DNA of 64,000 nt from Conchocele bisecta (lineage: Eukaryota > Mollusca > Bivalvia > Lucinida > Thyasiridae). This document shows positions 15,011-26,110 of the stretch, piece after piece. The notes beneath the pieces were generated by a model, which was not told the DNA's origin, did not search any database, and saw only the letters and a program-made list of their open reading frames with translations. How positions within the stretch are numbered: position 1 is the first letter of the stretch; every line of letters begins with the position of its first letter. The DNA lies in contig CM055265.1 of assembly GCA_029237695.1 (NCBI GenBank), forward strand, positions 213,854,506 to 213,918,505, written 5' to 3'. The position numbers and the translations under genes were made by a program.

Positions 15011-16877
15011 CCATTAATACATGTCAACACATTTCTATTGCTCATCATATTTTCATTGTTACCCTAATATCTGATTGCCTATCACATCTAACATAATATT
15101 TTACTATTATTTTTATTCTTCATCTACATTGCTTGGCCCTAAATGATACTATTTTGTGTTGGTGGGCCGTTATGCACCATTCCATTCCAAATCCATTTTC
15201 CAGTCACATTTATTAGTACGCAACACTATACGTGCAGTTCCAAGTTTGTAACGTTTGTGTATTTTTTTGTCATTTTCAATGAATATTTTTTTTAATATTC
15301 AGGACCCTAATTAACGTGCCCATTTCACATTTTGCATCGCGCCCCGGCGCGTATATTAGGATGAAGACGCTATGCCGACTTATCTAATATTACAACAGAT
15401 ACATCTTGTTCGAAAATGTGAGGTGACAACTCCCGTTACGGTATCTGTGGCAACGACACCGTCACGCCATGCCTCAGTAACACTGTCTAATGTCATCTTG
15501 TTGTCGTGTTGTATGACGTAACGTCACACCGGTACGTGCATGGTGATCACCTGATCGCGTATTTTTAGAGCATGGATTCTCGTAACAGTCAACACAGATT
15601 CTACTTTCACTTTCAAAAGTTGCAATACAACACATTTTCGATAGGCTTTTGTTCTGTTCCAAACCGTGGATTTAAATACTAATTGTTTATTCCACAATAC
15701 ATGTAATTTGTCAATTTGCATATTGTTTCTAAGCTGTCTTGGGTCTTGAATTGTCAAGCAGCACCTTCAAGTCATTAGGCCATATTATGTCCCCTGATCC
15801 AGATTGTGTTTGTCAGAATTATGTCCCTTGTTGTCAGCATTGTAAATTCATGAAACATCACAACATCGTAAATACAAAACTTCAGATGCAATTATTCAAT
15901 TTATTGGTGTAAAATCTAAACTATAAACTATTAACATTACTGTATGTTAGGCAAGCCATTTTTATAAAACTGTATTCTTCTTCAATACATGTAGTATTAA
16001 ATTTAATAAATGTCTGCCAAGATTTATAGTAACCATTCGGATAATAAGTACAATTTGTTTATTATCCTTCAGAAAACAATTTTAAGTTAACTCTGGTTTC
16101 TCTTCAACCCACGCATAAATCTTTCGCCTTTTACTAAAGATTTCCGTGGAGAGGAACATTTAATGAGTCTATAGACTTATTTCTTTAGCCCTGTGAAAAC
16201 AGGGTAATCAAATAAAACAAATGATACGTATCAAAATGTTTCTCTGATGATAGGTAAGATGGGATAATAGCGTTAGTCGATGTTTGTACGTGTGTATGTA
16301 ACAGCTATGTATGCACTGGTCGCACAGGTACAAGCAGCGGATTGTCAAAACATGGACTCTAAAGTCTGCATTACGTAGAATAGGATTACCTAAGGATAAA
16401 TAGTATCTAAAGCCGTTTGCGAACAACGCCCACCAAATCTTCCCATGCTTGTGCACAGACAGATATGGCGGATTCTGAATAGCCCACAATCGCCAGATTA
16501 TAAAGTATGAACATTGCACATCAAAAATTGCACATGAAAACAGGGTATAGTTTTGTCAGATTTACAGATGTCAGGGGAAATAAATCTGGTATTTCAAAAT
16601 TGTAGTGGAATAAAGTGTATATTACATGCTCTTCGAAAAATGTGAAATGCTCTTAGACCAGCTTATAACATTGCCAAAATTGACGAATTTTGACGTTAGT
16701 GTATGAACAATTGTTTCTTCACCGGTAATGACGTTAAAAACATGACGTCAATAACGTTCTCGCGAACGTCTACGAGGAAATAAATATTTCCTTCAAGGAA
16801 ATAAATACCTCCAGAATCACTGTAAATCACTGGGTAGCATGTAATATACGAATATAACCCTTAAAATGTGGGAAATT
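15011..16877. repeat. Unique ~1.87 kb segment of the array unit (reference copy)
   Basis: AT-rich, non-coding part of the satellite unit; counterparts lie at about 1-1452, 3276-5370, 7396-9350, 11216-13127 and 18751-20531. Visible elements are a GC hairpin 'cgcgccccggcgcg' near 15,340, a palindromic 'tgacgtaacgtca' near 15,514-15,526, and a cluster of TGACG/ACGT motifs at 16,680-16,775 including 'acatgacgtcaataacgt'. No open frame is conserved between copies. Whether the unit is transcribed cannot be told from the sequence. Confidence 0.8.
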
Positions 16878-18750
16878 AAGCCCCACTTCTCCAGGCACAG
16901 CCACATACCAGGAGCTAGACTAGCCGGCCACAAATGCAGCCCCATTTCTCCAGGCACTATCATTCACAGATCGGGAGCTAGACTGGCCATAAACACCATA
17001 AGCCCTATTTCTCCAGTCACTCACATAAGGAGGTAGAATGGCCACAAACACCATAAGCCCCATTTCTCCAGTCACTCACATATAAGGAGCTAGACTGGCC
17101 ACAAACACCATAAGCCCCATTTCTCCAGTCACTCACATATAAGGAGGTAGACTGACCACAAACACCACAAGCCCCATTTCTCCAGTCACTGTCACATATA
17201 AGGAGCTAGACTGGCCACAAACACCATAAGTCCCATTTCTCCAGTCACTCACATATAAGGAGTTAGACTGGCCACAAACACCATAAGCCCCATTTCTCCA
17301 GTCACTTGTCACAGATCAGGAGCTAGACTGGCCACACATGTCATAAACCCTATTTCTCCAGTCACTGTCGCAGATCAGGAACTAGACTGGGCACAAACAC
17401 CATAAGCCCCATTTCTCCAGTCACTGTCACATATAAGGAGGTAGACTGGCCACAAACACCATAAGCCCCATTTGTCCAGTCACTCACATATAAGGAGGTA
17501 GACTGGCCACAAACACCATAAGCCCCATTTCTCCAGTCACTGTCACAGATCAGGAGGTAGGCTGGCCACAAACGCCATAAGCCCCATTTCTCCAGTCACT
17601 GCAACATATAAGGAGCTAGACTGGCCACAAACTCCATAAGCCCCATTTCTGCAGTCACTGTCACATATAAGGAGGTAGACTGGCCACAAACACCATAAGC
17701 CCCATTTCTCCAGTCACTGTCACAGATCAGGAGCTAGACTGGCCACAAACACCATAAGCCCCATTTCTCCAGTCACTATCACAGATCAGGAGGTAGACTG
17801 GCCACAAACACCATAAGCCCCATTTGTCCAGTCACTCACATATAAGGAGCTAGACTGTCCACAAACACCATAAGCCCCATTTCTCCAATCACTGTCACAT
17901 ATAAGGAGGTAGACTGGCCACAAACACCATAAGCCCCATTTCTCCAGTCACTCACATATAAGGAGCTAGACTGGCCACAAACACCATAAGCCCCATTTCT
18001 CCAGTCACTCACATATAAGGAGGTAGACTGGCCACAAACACCATAAGCCCCATTTCTCCAGTCACTCATATAAGGAGGTAGACGGCCACAAACACCATAA
18101 GCCCCATTTCTCCAGTCACTCACATATAAGGAGGTAGACGGCCACAAACACCATAAGCCCCATTTCTCCAGTCATTCACATATAAGGAGCTAGACTGGCG
18201 CAAACACCATAAGCCCCATTTCTCCAGTCACTGTCACAGATCAGGAGCTAGACTGGCCACACATGTCATAAGCCCCATTTCTCCAGTCACTGTCACTGAT
18301 CAGGAACTAGACTGGCCACAAATGCCATAAGCCCCATTTCTCCAGTCATATCACAGATCAGGAGCTAGACTGGCCACACATGTCATAGGCCCCATTTCTC
18401 CAGTCACTGTCACTGATCAGGAACTAGACTGGCCACAAATGCCATAAGCCCCATTTCTCCAGTCAGTCACATATAAGGAGCTAGACTGGCCAGAAACACC
18501 ATAAGCCCCATTTCTCCAGTCACTATGACATACAATGAGCTAAACTGGCCACATATCTCGTAAGCCCCATTTCTCCAGTCACAGCCACATACCGGGAGCT
18601 AGACTGGCCACAAATATCATAAGCCCCATTTCTCCAGTCACTGTCACAGATCAGGAGTTGGACTGGACACAAATGTCATAAGCCCCATTCTCCAGTCACA
18701 GCCACATATCAGGAGTTAGACTGTCTCCAAGGGACATAAGCCCCATTATC
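16878..18750. repeat. Minisatellite block 5, clean reference copy
   Basis: About 31 monomers of 57-61 bp with few differences, so this is the block to use as reference. Monomer variants (catataagg versus cacagatcagg, ggagcta versus ggaggta, and a right-hand group with 'tgatcaggaact') occur in a fixed order shared with the other blocks. That order means whole 3.74 kb units were duplicated after the minisatellite had formed. Long minus-strand open frames here are translations of the monomer and not genes. Confidence 0.93.
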
Positions 18751-19820
18751 CATTAATACATGTCACACATTTCTATTGCTCATCATATTTTCATTGTTAC
18801 CCTAATAATCTGATTGCCTATCACATCTAACATAATATTTTACTATTATTTTTATTCTTCATCTACATTGCTTGGCCCTAAATGATACTATTTTGTGTTG
18901 GTGGGCCGTTATGCACCATTCCATTCCAAATCCATTTTCCAGTCACATTTATTAGTACGCAACACTATACGTGCAGTTCCAAGTTTGTAACGTTTGTGTA
19001 TTTTTTTGTCATTTTCAATGAATATTTTTTTTAATATTCAGGACCCTAATTAACGTGCCCATTTCACATTTTGCATCGCGCCCCGGCGCGTATATTAGGA
19101 TGAAGACGCTATGCCGACTTATCTAATATTACAACAGATACATCTTGTTCGAAAATGTGAGGTGACAACTCCCGTTACGGTATCTGTGGCAACGACACCG
19201 TCACGCCATGCCTCAGTAACACTGTCTAATGTCATCTTGTTGTCGTGTTGTATGACGTAACGTCACACCGGTACGTGCATGGTGATCACCTGATCGCGTA
19301 TTTTTAGACATGGATTCTCGTAACAGTCAACACAGATTCTACTTTCACTTTCAAAAGTTGCAATACAACACATTTTCGATAGGCTTTTGTTCTGTTCCAA
19401 CCGTGGATTTAAATACTAATTGTTTATTACATATACATGTAATTTGTCAATTTGCATATTTCTAAGCTGTCTTGGGTCTTGAATTGTCAAGCAGCACCTT
19501 CAAGTCATTATGGCCATAATTATGTCCCCTGATCCAGATTGTGTTTGTCAGAATTATGTCCCTTGTTGTCAGCATTGTAAATTCATGAAACATCACAACA
19601 TCGTAAATACAAAACTTCAGATGCAATTATTCAATTTATTGGTGTAAAATCTAAACTATAAACTATTAACATTACTGTATGTTAGGCAAGCCATTTTTAT
19701 AAAACTGTATTCTTCTTCAATACATGTAGTATTAAATTTAATAAATGTCTGCCAAGATTTATAGTAACCATTCGGATAATAAGTACAATTTGTTTATTAT
19801 CCTTCAGAAAACAATTTTAA

Positions 19821-20028
19821 CTGCCTAGCGGCGTGCGTTGTGTCCTTGAGCAAGACACTTTATCCACACTGTTCCAGTTCACCCAGCTGTAAATGGGTAC
19901 CGATAATTCGTAGTTGCTCTGTAAATACGAATTACCGGCTTCTCTCAAAAAATCTCTACCTCCGTTCTTTCTCCCATTCTTGGGAGACGGCATGCAAGGT
20001 CCTAGAGCCAGTGCCGCCGTTAAATATA

Positions 20029-20096
<68 letters not shown>
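19821..20096 (+). mobile_element. SINE-like retroposon with poly(A) tail, inserted in the last array copy
   Basis: The insert interrupts the satellite segment at 'acaattttaa', which is uninterrupted in every other copy. It ends in a ~65 bp A-rich tail, and 'aattttaa' is repeated on both sides (19,813-19,820 and 20,095-20,102), a target-site duplication typical of LINE-driven insertion. The body contains 'ccttgagcaagacacttta' and 'cacccagctgtaaatggg', which resemble the conserved central domain of widespread animal SINEs. No clear tRNA-like head is visible at the 5' end, so the copy is probably 5'-truncated. A lysine-rich open frame through the tail is not a gene. Confidence 0.7.
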
Positions 20097-20102
<6 letters not shown>

Positions 20103-20531
20103 GTTAACTCTGGTTTCTCTTCAACCCACGCATAAATCTTTCGCCTTTTACTAAAGATTTCCGTGGAGAGGAACATTTAATGAGTCTATAGACTTATTTC
20201 TTTAGCCCTGTGAAAACAGGGTAATCAAATAAAACAAATGATACGTATCAAAATGTTTCTCTGATGATAGGTAAGATGGGATAATAGCATTAGTCGATGT
20301 TCGTACGTGTGTATGTAACAGCTATGATGTATGCACTGGTCCCACAAGCAGCGGTATTGTCAAAACATAGACTCTAAAGTCTGCATTACGTAGAATAGGG
20401 ATAAATAGTATCTAAAGCCGTTTGCGAACAACGCCCACCAAATCTTCCCATGCGTGTGCACAGACAGATATGGCGGATTATGAACACCCCACAATCGCCA
20501 GATTATAAAGTATGAACATTGCACATCAAAA

Positions 20532-21450
20532 AATAAGTACAGAAAATAAATAGTAATGTCCGTTAACATTTTAAGGAACACTGTTATCTCCCCTGATATC
20601 AGTGTGGAAATTTATTTCTGATATAAAATGTATAATAATGCCAATCAATACGTGGGTAATGGTGAATGAATGTTTATTTTGCCAGAAAATGACACATCTA
20701 CAGAATATACAAAACTATCTGCCTCACTATATTGTAACCTATTGAGTGGGCATGTACCTTTAATGCCGCGTTGTTGATCAACACTACTGTATTATAACTA
20801 CCAATTGAACTTGCATTCTACAATTGCTGCTGTGTCAGAATTTTTCCTGTTCATTGCTGAAAATATATAATGCCATGTGATTTGTCTGATAGCTTGATCC
20901 TTAGAATGCCAGCTGTTGTTTTATATTTTCTCAATTAAAACATGGTTTGACATCACTTTTGAATTATTTCCATTGCAAATGATGCTATTAAAAGTAATTT
21001 CAAACTGTGTTTTGATCAGAAAAATGGAAAATAGAAAATAAACAGCATACATCAACATTTAATTAAGCATTGTATTAAATAGTTAAAGCGACAGTGTCTT
21101 AGATGGTACCTCTGAAAATGCATTTCACAAAAACAGTTGAGATATGTCAATGGATGTTGTATGAATACAGTTGCAACTTGTCACTGGTCATAAACATGCA
21201 TCGGCTAATTGTCACATTTGAATGTCAGCTTCAACTCCAGGAAATTTGCGTCATAGATCAATCGGAAAACCAGATAAGACACAAAGACAAACTTTTTTGA
21301 AACACTTTAAAAGCTATATAACATGCTATGGTCAGCATTGCAAACTTCTATACAATCACCATAAGCACTGTAATACCGTAACACACGATGTACGTGTATG
21401 ATCATGAAAAATAACTAAATTTAAAAATGCGATAACTGAATGTTATAAGT
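20532..21450. other. AT-rich host DNA, no gene seen
   Basis: The sequence right of the array end is unique within the window. 'acatggtttgacatcactt' (around 20,940) resembles one arm of the palindrome at 23,351-23,421, so it is a fragment of the same dispersed repeat. No splice-bordered exon or RNA gene was recognised. Confidence 0.5.
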
Positions 21451-21453
21451 GTA

Positions 21454-22665
21454 CAGGGATCCTCCAGATTATCGGACAAAAATGGCAGTATTTTTACGAT
21501 ATTTTTCTTGAAATAGCAGCTTTCTCAGCGCATGTAAACTATTTAGCAAAATGTGCCATCTTTCTCACTTAAAATTGGGTCAGATCATCAGTCGTAAGAT
21601 TGCCCCAAAATTAACATTGACAATCAATTATCTGGACAAACGTATAGTCTTATAACTTCTATTCTCACATTGAAATCATAAGGGTTATCGCCTGTAAACC
21701 AGTGTAAATAACATTGTGTAGTTGTGCAGAAAAATCAGTCACCCTTCGCTTCTTCGAAAACACTGTGTTTATAGAATTTATTGTAGTACAGAACAACTCT
21801 GCAATGACATAATGGGTGCACTCGACTTTTGACGTTGTAAACAACTTGTGGACAGGGTTGAGGAATGTTGTTAGCAAAGTTTACTAAAATGTTTACCTCA
21901 GGCCTCGAATTTATGAGTAACTTTTCAGTCTGGGCGAGTGGAAATTGAAAGCCGCTCGTCCAGTCGGGCGAGTGGAAATTTGAAGATCACCACTGAGAAA
22001 ATGCAAATGCGAAGTTTTGCGAAGCGAAATATTAAATTCCAATAAAATATTCAACTGATTACCGAGCGTGGTAAAGGGAGACTACCTACTACACACGCAT
22101 TTCTGCGTTGTCAAGATACACATATACAATGCAGACTGTGTCCGACTTATTCCCATTCATGGCTGCAACTACTGAATTTAATATGTGCATTCTACAACCA
22201 GTCACCGTGACTCAGCATCCTGTTTAACTGTCGTCTGCTCTGTGTTTACAAACAAAACAAGATGTCAGACATACGCCGGTTTTTGCAGGGCGGCGGAGAT
22301 ATTGATAGATCCAATGAACAACTCGAAAAGGCGAAATTAATCACGGGTATCTGGCGAATTATATCTAAAACTAATTAAAGACATTATATAATTACCATTT
22401 CTGAAAATGTATGTTTTGTTATTTGACAAAAAGTTTGGACGAGTAGAAGTCCAGTCTGGACGAGTAGAATTTTATGTTCTCTCGTCCAGTGGGACGAGTC
22501 AGAAAATAAAACTTTGTCGAGGCCTGTACCTTAGCAATATATTCTTCACACTGATATGAAAACAGCAAGCAGCTGCGTGATCAAAAATCAAAAGAATGCG
22601 CTTAATTAGCAGGTATTTTGATTTGTCTGATAAACTGATTGTCCGGATAACTGGTATGACCCCTG
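21454..22665. mobile_element. Non-autonomous Tc1/mariner-pogo type element, copy 1
   Basis: Flanked on both sides by TA (21,452-21,453 and 22,666-22,667). Its left end 'cagggatcctccagattatc' is an imperfect inverted copy of the right end 'ggataactggtatgacccctg'. TA duplication with CAGGG termini fits the pogo/Tigger branch of Tc1/mariner. A second copy lies at 33,731-35,641. No transposase is encoded. A different element is nested inside at 21,899-22,526; copy 2 lacks it and so shows the empty site. Confidence 0.65.
21899..22526. mobile_element. Small DNA transposon (MITE-like) nested in the pogo-like copy 1
   Basis: Ends are exact 10 bp inverted repeats, 'caggcctcga' and 'tcgaggcctg', with 'tacct' duplicated immediately outside. 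Sub-terminal 'gggcgagtgg' and 'gacgagtagaa' motifs repeat several times. At 22,262 a 35-codon frame starts with MSDIRRFLQG, which may be a leftover transposase N-terminus. The related site near 35,480 in copy 2 is uninterrupted, confirming the insertion. CAGG termini suggest hAT, but the 5 bp duplication is shorter than hAT's usual 8 bp, so the superfamily is unresolved. Confidence 0.6.
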
Positions 22666-22756
22666 TAGCGTTTGCAACGCTAGTTATTTTTTCAAGAATA
22701 TAATATTTTTATGCCACCGGGTTTCGAAGAAACGGGTAGCATATAGTGTTTAGACC

Positions 22757-23010
22757 GTCCGTCCGTCCGTCCGTCAGGGCACACATTAGGGTACTTATGT
22801 GGCTAGCCCCACAGGGTTATGGACTTGTTAAAGGATAGGGTTGGTTACAATTAGCCACCTAAAAAATCGTTTTATGTGGCTAAAAATCGTTTTATGTGGC
22901 TAATATTTAACATGTGATAAACCACATAAGTACCCTAATGTAAGAACGGACGTCCGTCCCGTCCGTCCGTCCATCTGTCCCGTCCGTCCGTCCGTCCGTC
23001 CGTCCGTCAC
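22757..23010. repeat. CCGT-type microsatellites flanking a 159 bp MITE
   Basis: Runs of 'ccgt' lie at about 22,757-22,776 and 22,945-23,008. Between them, 22,783-22,802 'acattagggtacttatgtgg' is perfectly inverted at 22,922-22,941, bounding a 159 bp MITE-like unit that also carries an internal direct repeat of 'aaaaatcgttttatgtggct'. Left of it, 'caccgggtttcgaagaaac' is part of a palindromic dispersed repeat. Confidence 0.7.
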
Positions 23011-23350
23011 ACTTTTCGGTTAACCACTTTGTCACAGTTTCTCAAATATGCTGCAGGTGGCATCTGTAGCGTCTGTCACCCATAGCATCTGTCCGGTTAT
23101 ATATGTTTAGAAAACCGATACAAGTCTACCGTGAAATGCTCTTTTACCAACCGTTTTTTTCACATTTCATCCGCATCTGAGACATGGGGTCTTTAACAAT
23201 TTGGGCACCACATAAGAATCATCTCCTGGCTAGAAGGTCTTTGTATGTGAATTAACCCTTACACCGCTATCTTAATTTTTTGTCGTCTGCTGTTTATTTT
23301 CCATTTTTATCATCAAAACATGCTTTGACAGCACTTTAGAATAATTTACA

Positions 23351-23421
23351 ACATGGTTTGACAGCACTTGAGAATCATTTCCATTTGGAAATGATTCTGA
23401 AGTGCTGTCAAACCATGTTTT
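23351..23421. repeat. Near-perfect palindrome (hairpin repeat)
   Basis: 'acatggtttgacagcactt' reads inverted as 'aagtgctgtcaaaccatgt', and the arms continue to a centre at 'ccatttgg'. Partial single arms occur just upstream (23,317-23,345) and at ~20,940. Confidence 0.75.
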
Positions 23422-23685
23422 TATTGAGAAATAAGGCAAGATATAAAAGCAACAGCAGACGACAATAACAGGAAATACTTTGAGTTAACAAACATTTTAG
23501 TTTAGTTAACAAGAGTTGTTATATAGGAAACATGTACTTGGGACCAATAATTTTCTTTCAGTAGTTATCAGTAGTTTGACTTTAGAGAGTTTGAGGTAAC
23601 GAGTATATACTGTATTGTGCTTGCATTGCGGATATAGCAGTACAATTTGGTCAGGTTTTGTGTAGTGTTTTCTATTTGTCGCCAG

Positions 23686-23798
23686 AAGTTGCGGGAGGGG
23701 AAGGACGGACTACAGGCCATGTTTGCCCAGGCCCAGACACGACTACAGAGGTATGCCCGGCCCGCTGTCACTACACCTCGCCTGCGAACGACTAACAA
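23686..23798 (+). CDS. Host gene, internal exon A (first recognised exon)
   Basis: Preceded by a polypyrimidine stretch and AG ('tgtcgccag') and followed by 'gtttatgcc' as donor. It is 113 nt in phase 0, encoding 37 codons plus 2 nt. The peptide begins KLREGKDGLQAMF, is rich in K/R/Q and has a TTPRLR stretch. GC content is well above the flanks. The leftover 2 nt complete a lysine codon with the first base of exon B, which supports membership in one gene. The start of the gene is not recognised; it must lie to the left, possibly beyond the satellite array. I do not recognise the protein. Confidence 0.55.
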
Positions 23799-24811
23799 GT
23801 TTATGCCCGTTTCCCTACCCCCCTCGCCTCGGAGTTGCCCCTGTCATGTCTATTTCACTGATCGGGATTTCCACATCAGTGTGAACTTCAGATACATCTC
23901 ATATATCTTATATTTATCCATTTCGCATTTCACTGATATCCGACATAGACTGTTTCATGCGGGATTTATAATGCGGCCCCTGTAGCGCCGGGAATCTTAT
24001 AGTGTGGAGTGTTTCTGTCCGTCCGTGTGTGTGTTTGTCCGTGTGTGTGTCTGTGGGTCCGGGAGCATTTGGTGTGCCGACAGGCTACATTTACTATTCC
24101 ATTATTCATAGTGTTTGAACTGTATGTCCATGTGTCTATCCGTGGATCTGGTTAAACAATTACCAGCTTCTCCAATTTGTCAATCCGGTAACCTTTCTAT
24201 CTCTTGAAGCATTACATCAATATTTCAATATATTTTGTGTACAAATACCATGCAAATTTATATATATATTCCAGTGCTGCATTAGCCGTAAATCATGTTT
24301 ACATGTATATGATTGTAAAACTTTCTGACTGTAAACATGAATCTCGTGTTTGAAATCCAGCAGTATGATTTGTATAGACTGATGTTTGATCACACACTAA
24401 TTGTTTTGAGTTTGTGCATAGCTGTGGGGCAACTTGGACAACGCCATCACGTACACTGGTCGTGTGTGTTAAAAACAAGTTCCAACATGGAATATACTTT
24501 GTCATACTTTGCCCATGTTGTTGAATTGGCAGATTGGCAGTTACATTAAGCATCGTTATTCAAATCCATTACATGATTAAACTGCCCAAAATGTCGAGGG
24601 GTATATAGTTTTCATATTTCTGTCGGTCCGTCCGTTTGTTAGTTGGTCTGTCCGTCTGTTCTTAAGATGCGAGATAAAGTTTTTGTTGGTTGGCCCAGCC
24701 TCTGCTCACTTGCTCTAGTTATTATCTATGTTGGACAATGTTAATTTTGTTTATGGACTACCTATCCCGTATTTGTATATTATATGTTTAGTACGGTTGA
24801 TGCATGTACAG
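23799..24811. other. Intron A-B of the host gene
   Basis: AT-rich, with a 'gtccgtgtgtgtgt' microsatellite near 24,020-24,060 and a 'gtccgtccgtttg' run near 24,628. Around 23,985-24,010 a 'cgccgggaatcttatagtgtgg' type repeat leads into the GT microsatellite and resembles the repeat at 22,710-22,760. No further exon is supported. Confidence 0.5.
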
Positions 24812-24959
24812 ATACGAGATAAAGATGCCGGGAGACAGATTGCCCACCCCCCACAGCGTGGAGAAGGTTCCCGGTAAGGTCCTGTCTGCCGTTCCCACCC
24901 GCCTTGCCTTCAGTACACCCCTCACCCGACACAGCATCTGTATGGAGCTCAGGGACAAG
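24812..24959 (+). CDS. Host gene, internal exon B
   Basis: Acceptor 'tgcatgtacag' at 24,801-24,811 and donor 'gtgaat' from 24,960. It is 148 nt: one base completing the codon from exon A, then 49 codons with no stop. The peptide contains MPGDRLPTPHS, SAVPTRLAFSTPLTRHS and ends MELRDK. Several S/T-P sites could be proline-directed kinase targets. The strong GC contrast with the introns, intact borders and matching phase make a real exon likely. Function is unknown. Confidence 0.65.
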
Positions 24960-25703
24960 GTGAATATTTAAACTGGATTCAAGATCAAAGTCTAGGTCTA
25001 GTCTAGTGTAAGGTGTAATCTTGAAAGCATATAGCATGGTCCCCGCGTACCATCTAGCTAGGTCTAAGGTGAACAACGTATGACCTACAATAGCTGGTGT
25101 AATGTATTATGAAATGGTGATGGTCCTGATGAGATCCTGATGAGGCGGCTCATTACAAGCCTGATCATCTGGATCTTCACCATTTCAAACATTGAGAGGG
25201 AAGTCTATGGTGTTGAAAGAATATAGCATATAGCTACGTGAGCAATGTATAACCTTCAGTTTCTGTATCACATAAACTGCTCAATATATAGAAAAACTCC
25301 ACATATTATTTGATCACCCCTCGTATTAACTACAATGTCCAGTACAGATAGAAAAAAATGTGCGCATTACCATTTTAAGCTACCAGATAAAAAGGCTGCT
25401 TTGCAGATGCCAGTATTCTGAAATTCCTGTAGTGCAGATCCTGATAAGCCGGCTTGTTTGGATCTATACACTGTTTGCGAACATTGAGATTGAAGTCTAT
25501 GTGTTGAAAGCATATAGCATGGTCCCCGTGTACCTGTAGCTAGCTCTAAGGTGAACAACGGATAACCTACAGTAGCTGGTGTAATGTATTGTGAAATAGT
25601 GCAGATCCTGATGAGACCATCTGTATCTACACCATTCGCAAACATTTTAAAGATTGAAGTCTGGTGGTCGAAAGAAAATAATCTGGTCCTTGTATCCCTA
25701 TAG
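24960..25703. other. Intron B-C with dispersed short repeats
   Basis: Contains two divergent copies of a ~100 bp motif: 'catatagcatggtccccg' with 'tctaaggtgaacaacg' at 25,025-25,080 and again at 25,508-25,562. Degenerate copies of the 'gatcctgatgagncggct' family occur at about 25,125-25,180, 25,438-25,470 and 25,603-25,640. No coding signal seen. Confidence 0.55.
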
Positions 25704-25856
25704 CTGGACGAAGACCGCCATCTACCGTCGCCCCTCTGTGAGAAACTAGAGATGTCCAACGACGTGTCCCTGTTTATGCGGTCCGCGGTGCTGCCTGCCT
25801 ACATGTCTGCCTGGGAACTCGACGGCTCCAATAACTCTGACTACTCCGTAGACCTG
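25704..25856 (+). CDS. Host gene, internal exon C
   Basis: Acceptor 'tccctatag' at 25,695-25,703 and donor 'gttagt' at 25,857. It is 153 nt, exactly 51 codons in phase 0, matching the phase-0 end of exon B. The peptide starts LDEDRHLPSPLCEKLEM and contains MRSAVLPAYMSAWELDGS. It is acidic and lacks a recognisable domain. The next intron, 25,857-33,196, is 7.3 kb and contains the whole G-rich repeat array. Confidence 0.65.
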
Positions 25857-26110
25857 GTTAGTCAACCCTCTTTCATCACTAATGGGATGGAGTCTTCTAT
25901 GTGAATTTTTGGGGTGTTCCATTTGTGGGAAAAGTCGTCATTTTCTGACATAGAAATATACATTGTGAAATGGTGTAGATCTTGTTGAGCCGGCCGGCTC
26001 TACTGGATCTTCACCATTTGCAATCATTGAGATTATAATGTGTTTTGTTGAAAGTGTCAAATTGGAAAATATTTCTTTTGTTCTCGTGTCATGAAAGGGA
26101 ATTGTGACGG

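Larger units (their letters stand above)
1..20531. repeat. Tandem array of a ~3.74 kb composite satellite unit (about 5.5 copies)
   Basis: The landmark 'catgcctca' followed by a conserved stretch recurs at about 1, 3791, 7859, 11685, 15468 and 19207, so spacing is 3739 to 4068 bp. The shortest spacing belongs to the cleanest copies, so I take ~3.74 kb as the true unit. Each full unit alternates a minisatellite block with about 1.87 kb of unique sequence. The array leaves the window on the left. On the right it stops near 20,531, inside the segment that starts 'gaacattgcacatcaaaaa', where other copies continue. No credible protein is encoded; open frames in the minisatellite merely translate the repeat. 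Copies before ~15.8 kb differ from the clean ones mainly by scattered 1-3 base insertions. Confidence 0.93.

Noticed and set aside
15330..15350. GC hairpin in the satellite unit as a Helitron 3' end
   Set aside because: 'cgcgccccggcgcg' is not followed by CTRR at a copy boundary, and no RepHel-like sequence or terminal TC was found.
17362..18147. Minus-strand frames with repeating GAYGVCGQSTSLYVSDWRN-like peptides
   Set aside because: They are translations of the 57 bp minisatellite, which is a multiple of three. The frame is lost whenever the 58-61 bp variants occur, and copies are not conserved as protein.
1453..18750. Regular 57-61 bp repeats as a CRISPR array
   Set aside because: Repeats are head to tail without unique spacers, and the context is eukaryotic with introns and SINEs.
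19840..20154. Lysine-rich open frame of ~100 codons
   Set aside because: It runs through the poly(A) tail of the SINE-like insertion.
23568..23798. Minus-strand frame opposite exon A
   Set aside because: The plus strand has splice borders, correct phases and a matching downstream exon; the minus frame is its shadow.
24299..24553. Overlapping plus and minus frames of ~70-84 codons
   Set aside because: No splice borders, no family pattern, AT-rich intronic position; consistent with chance.
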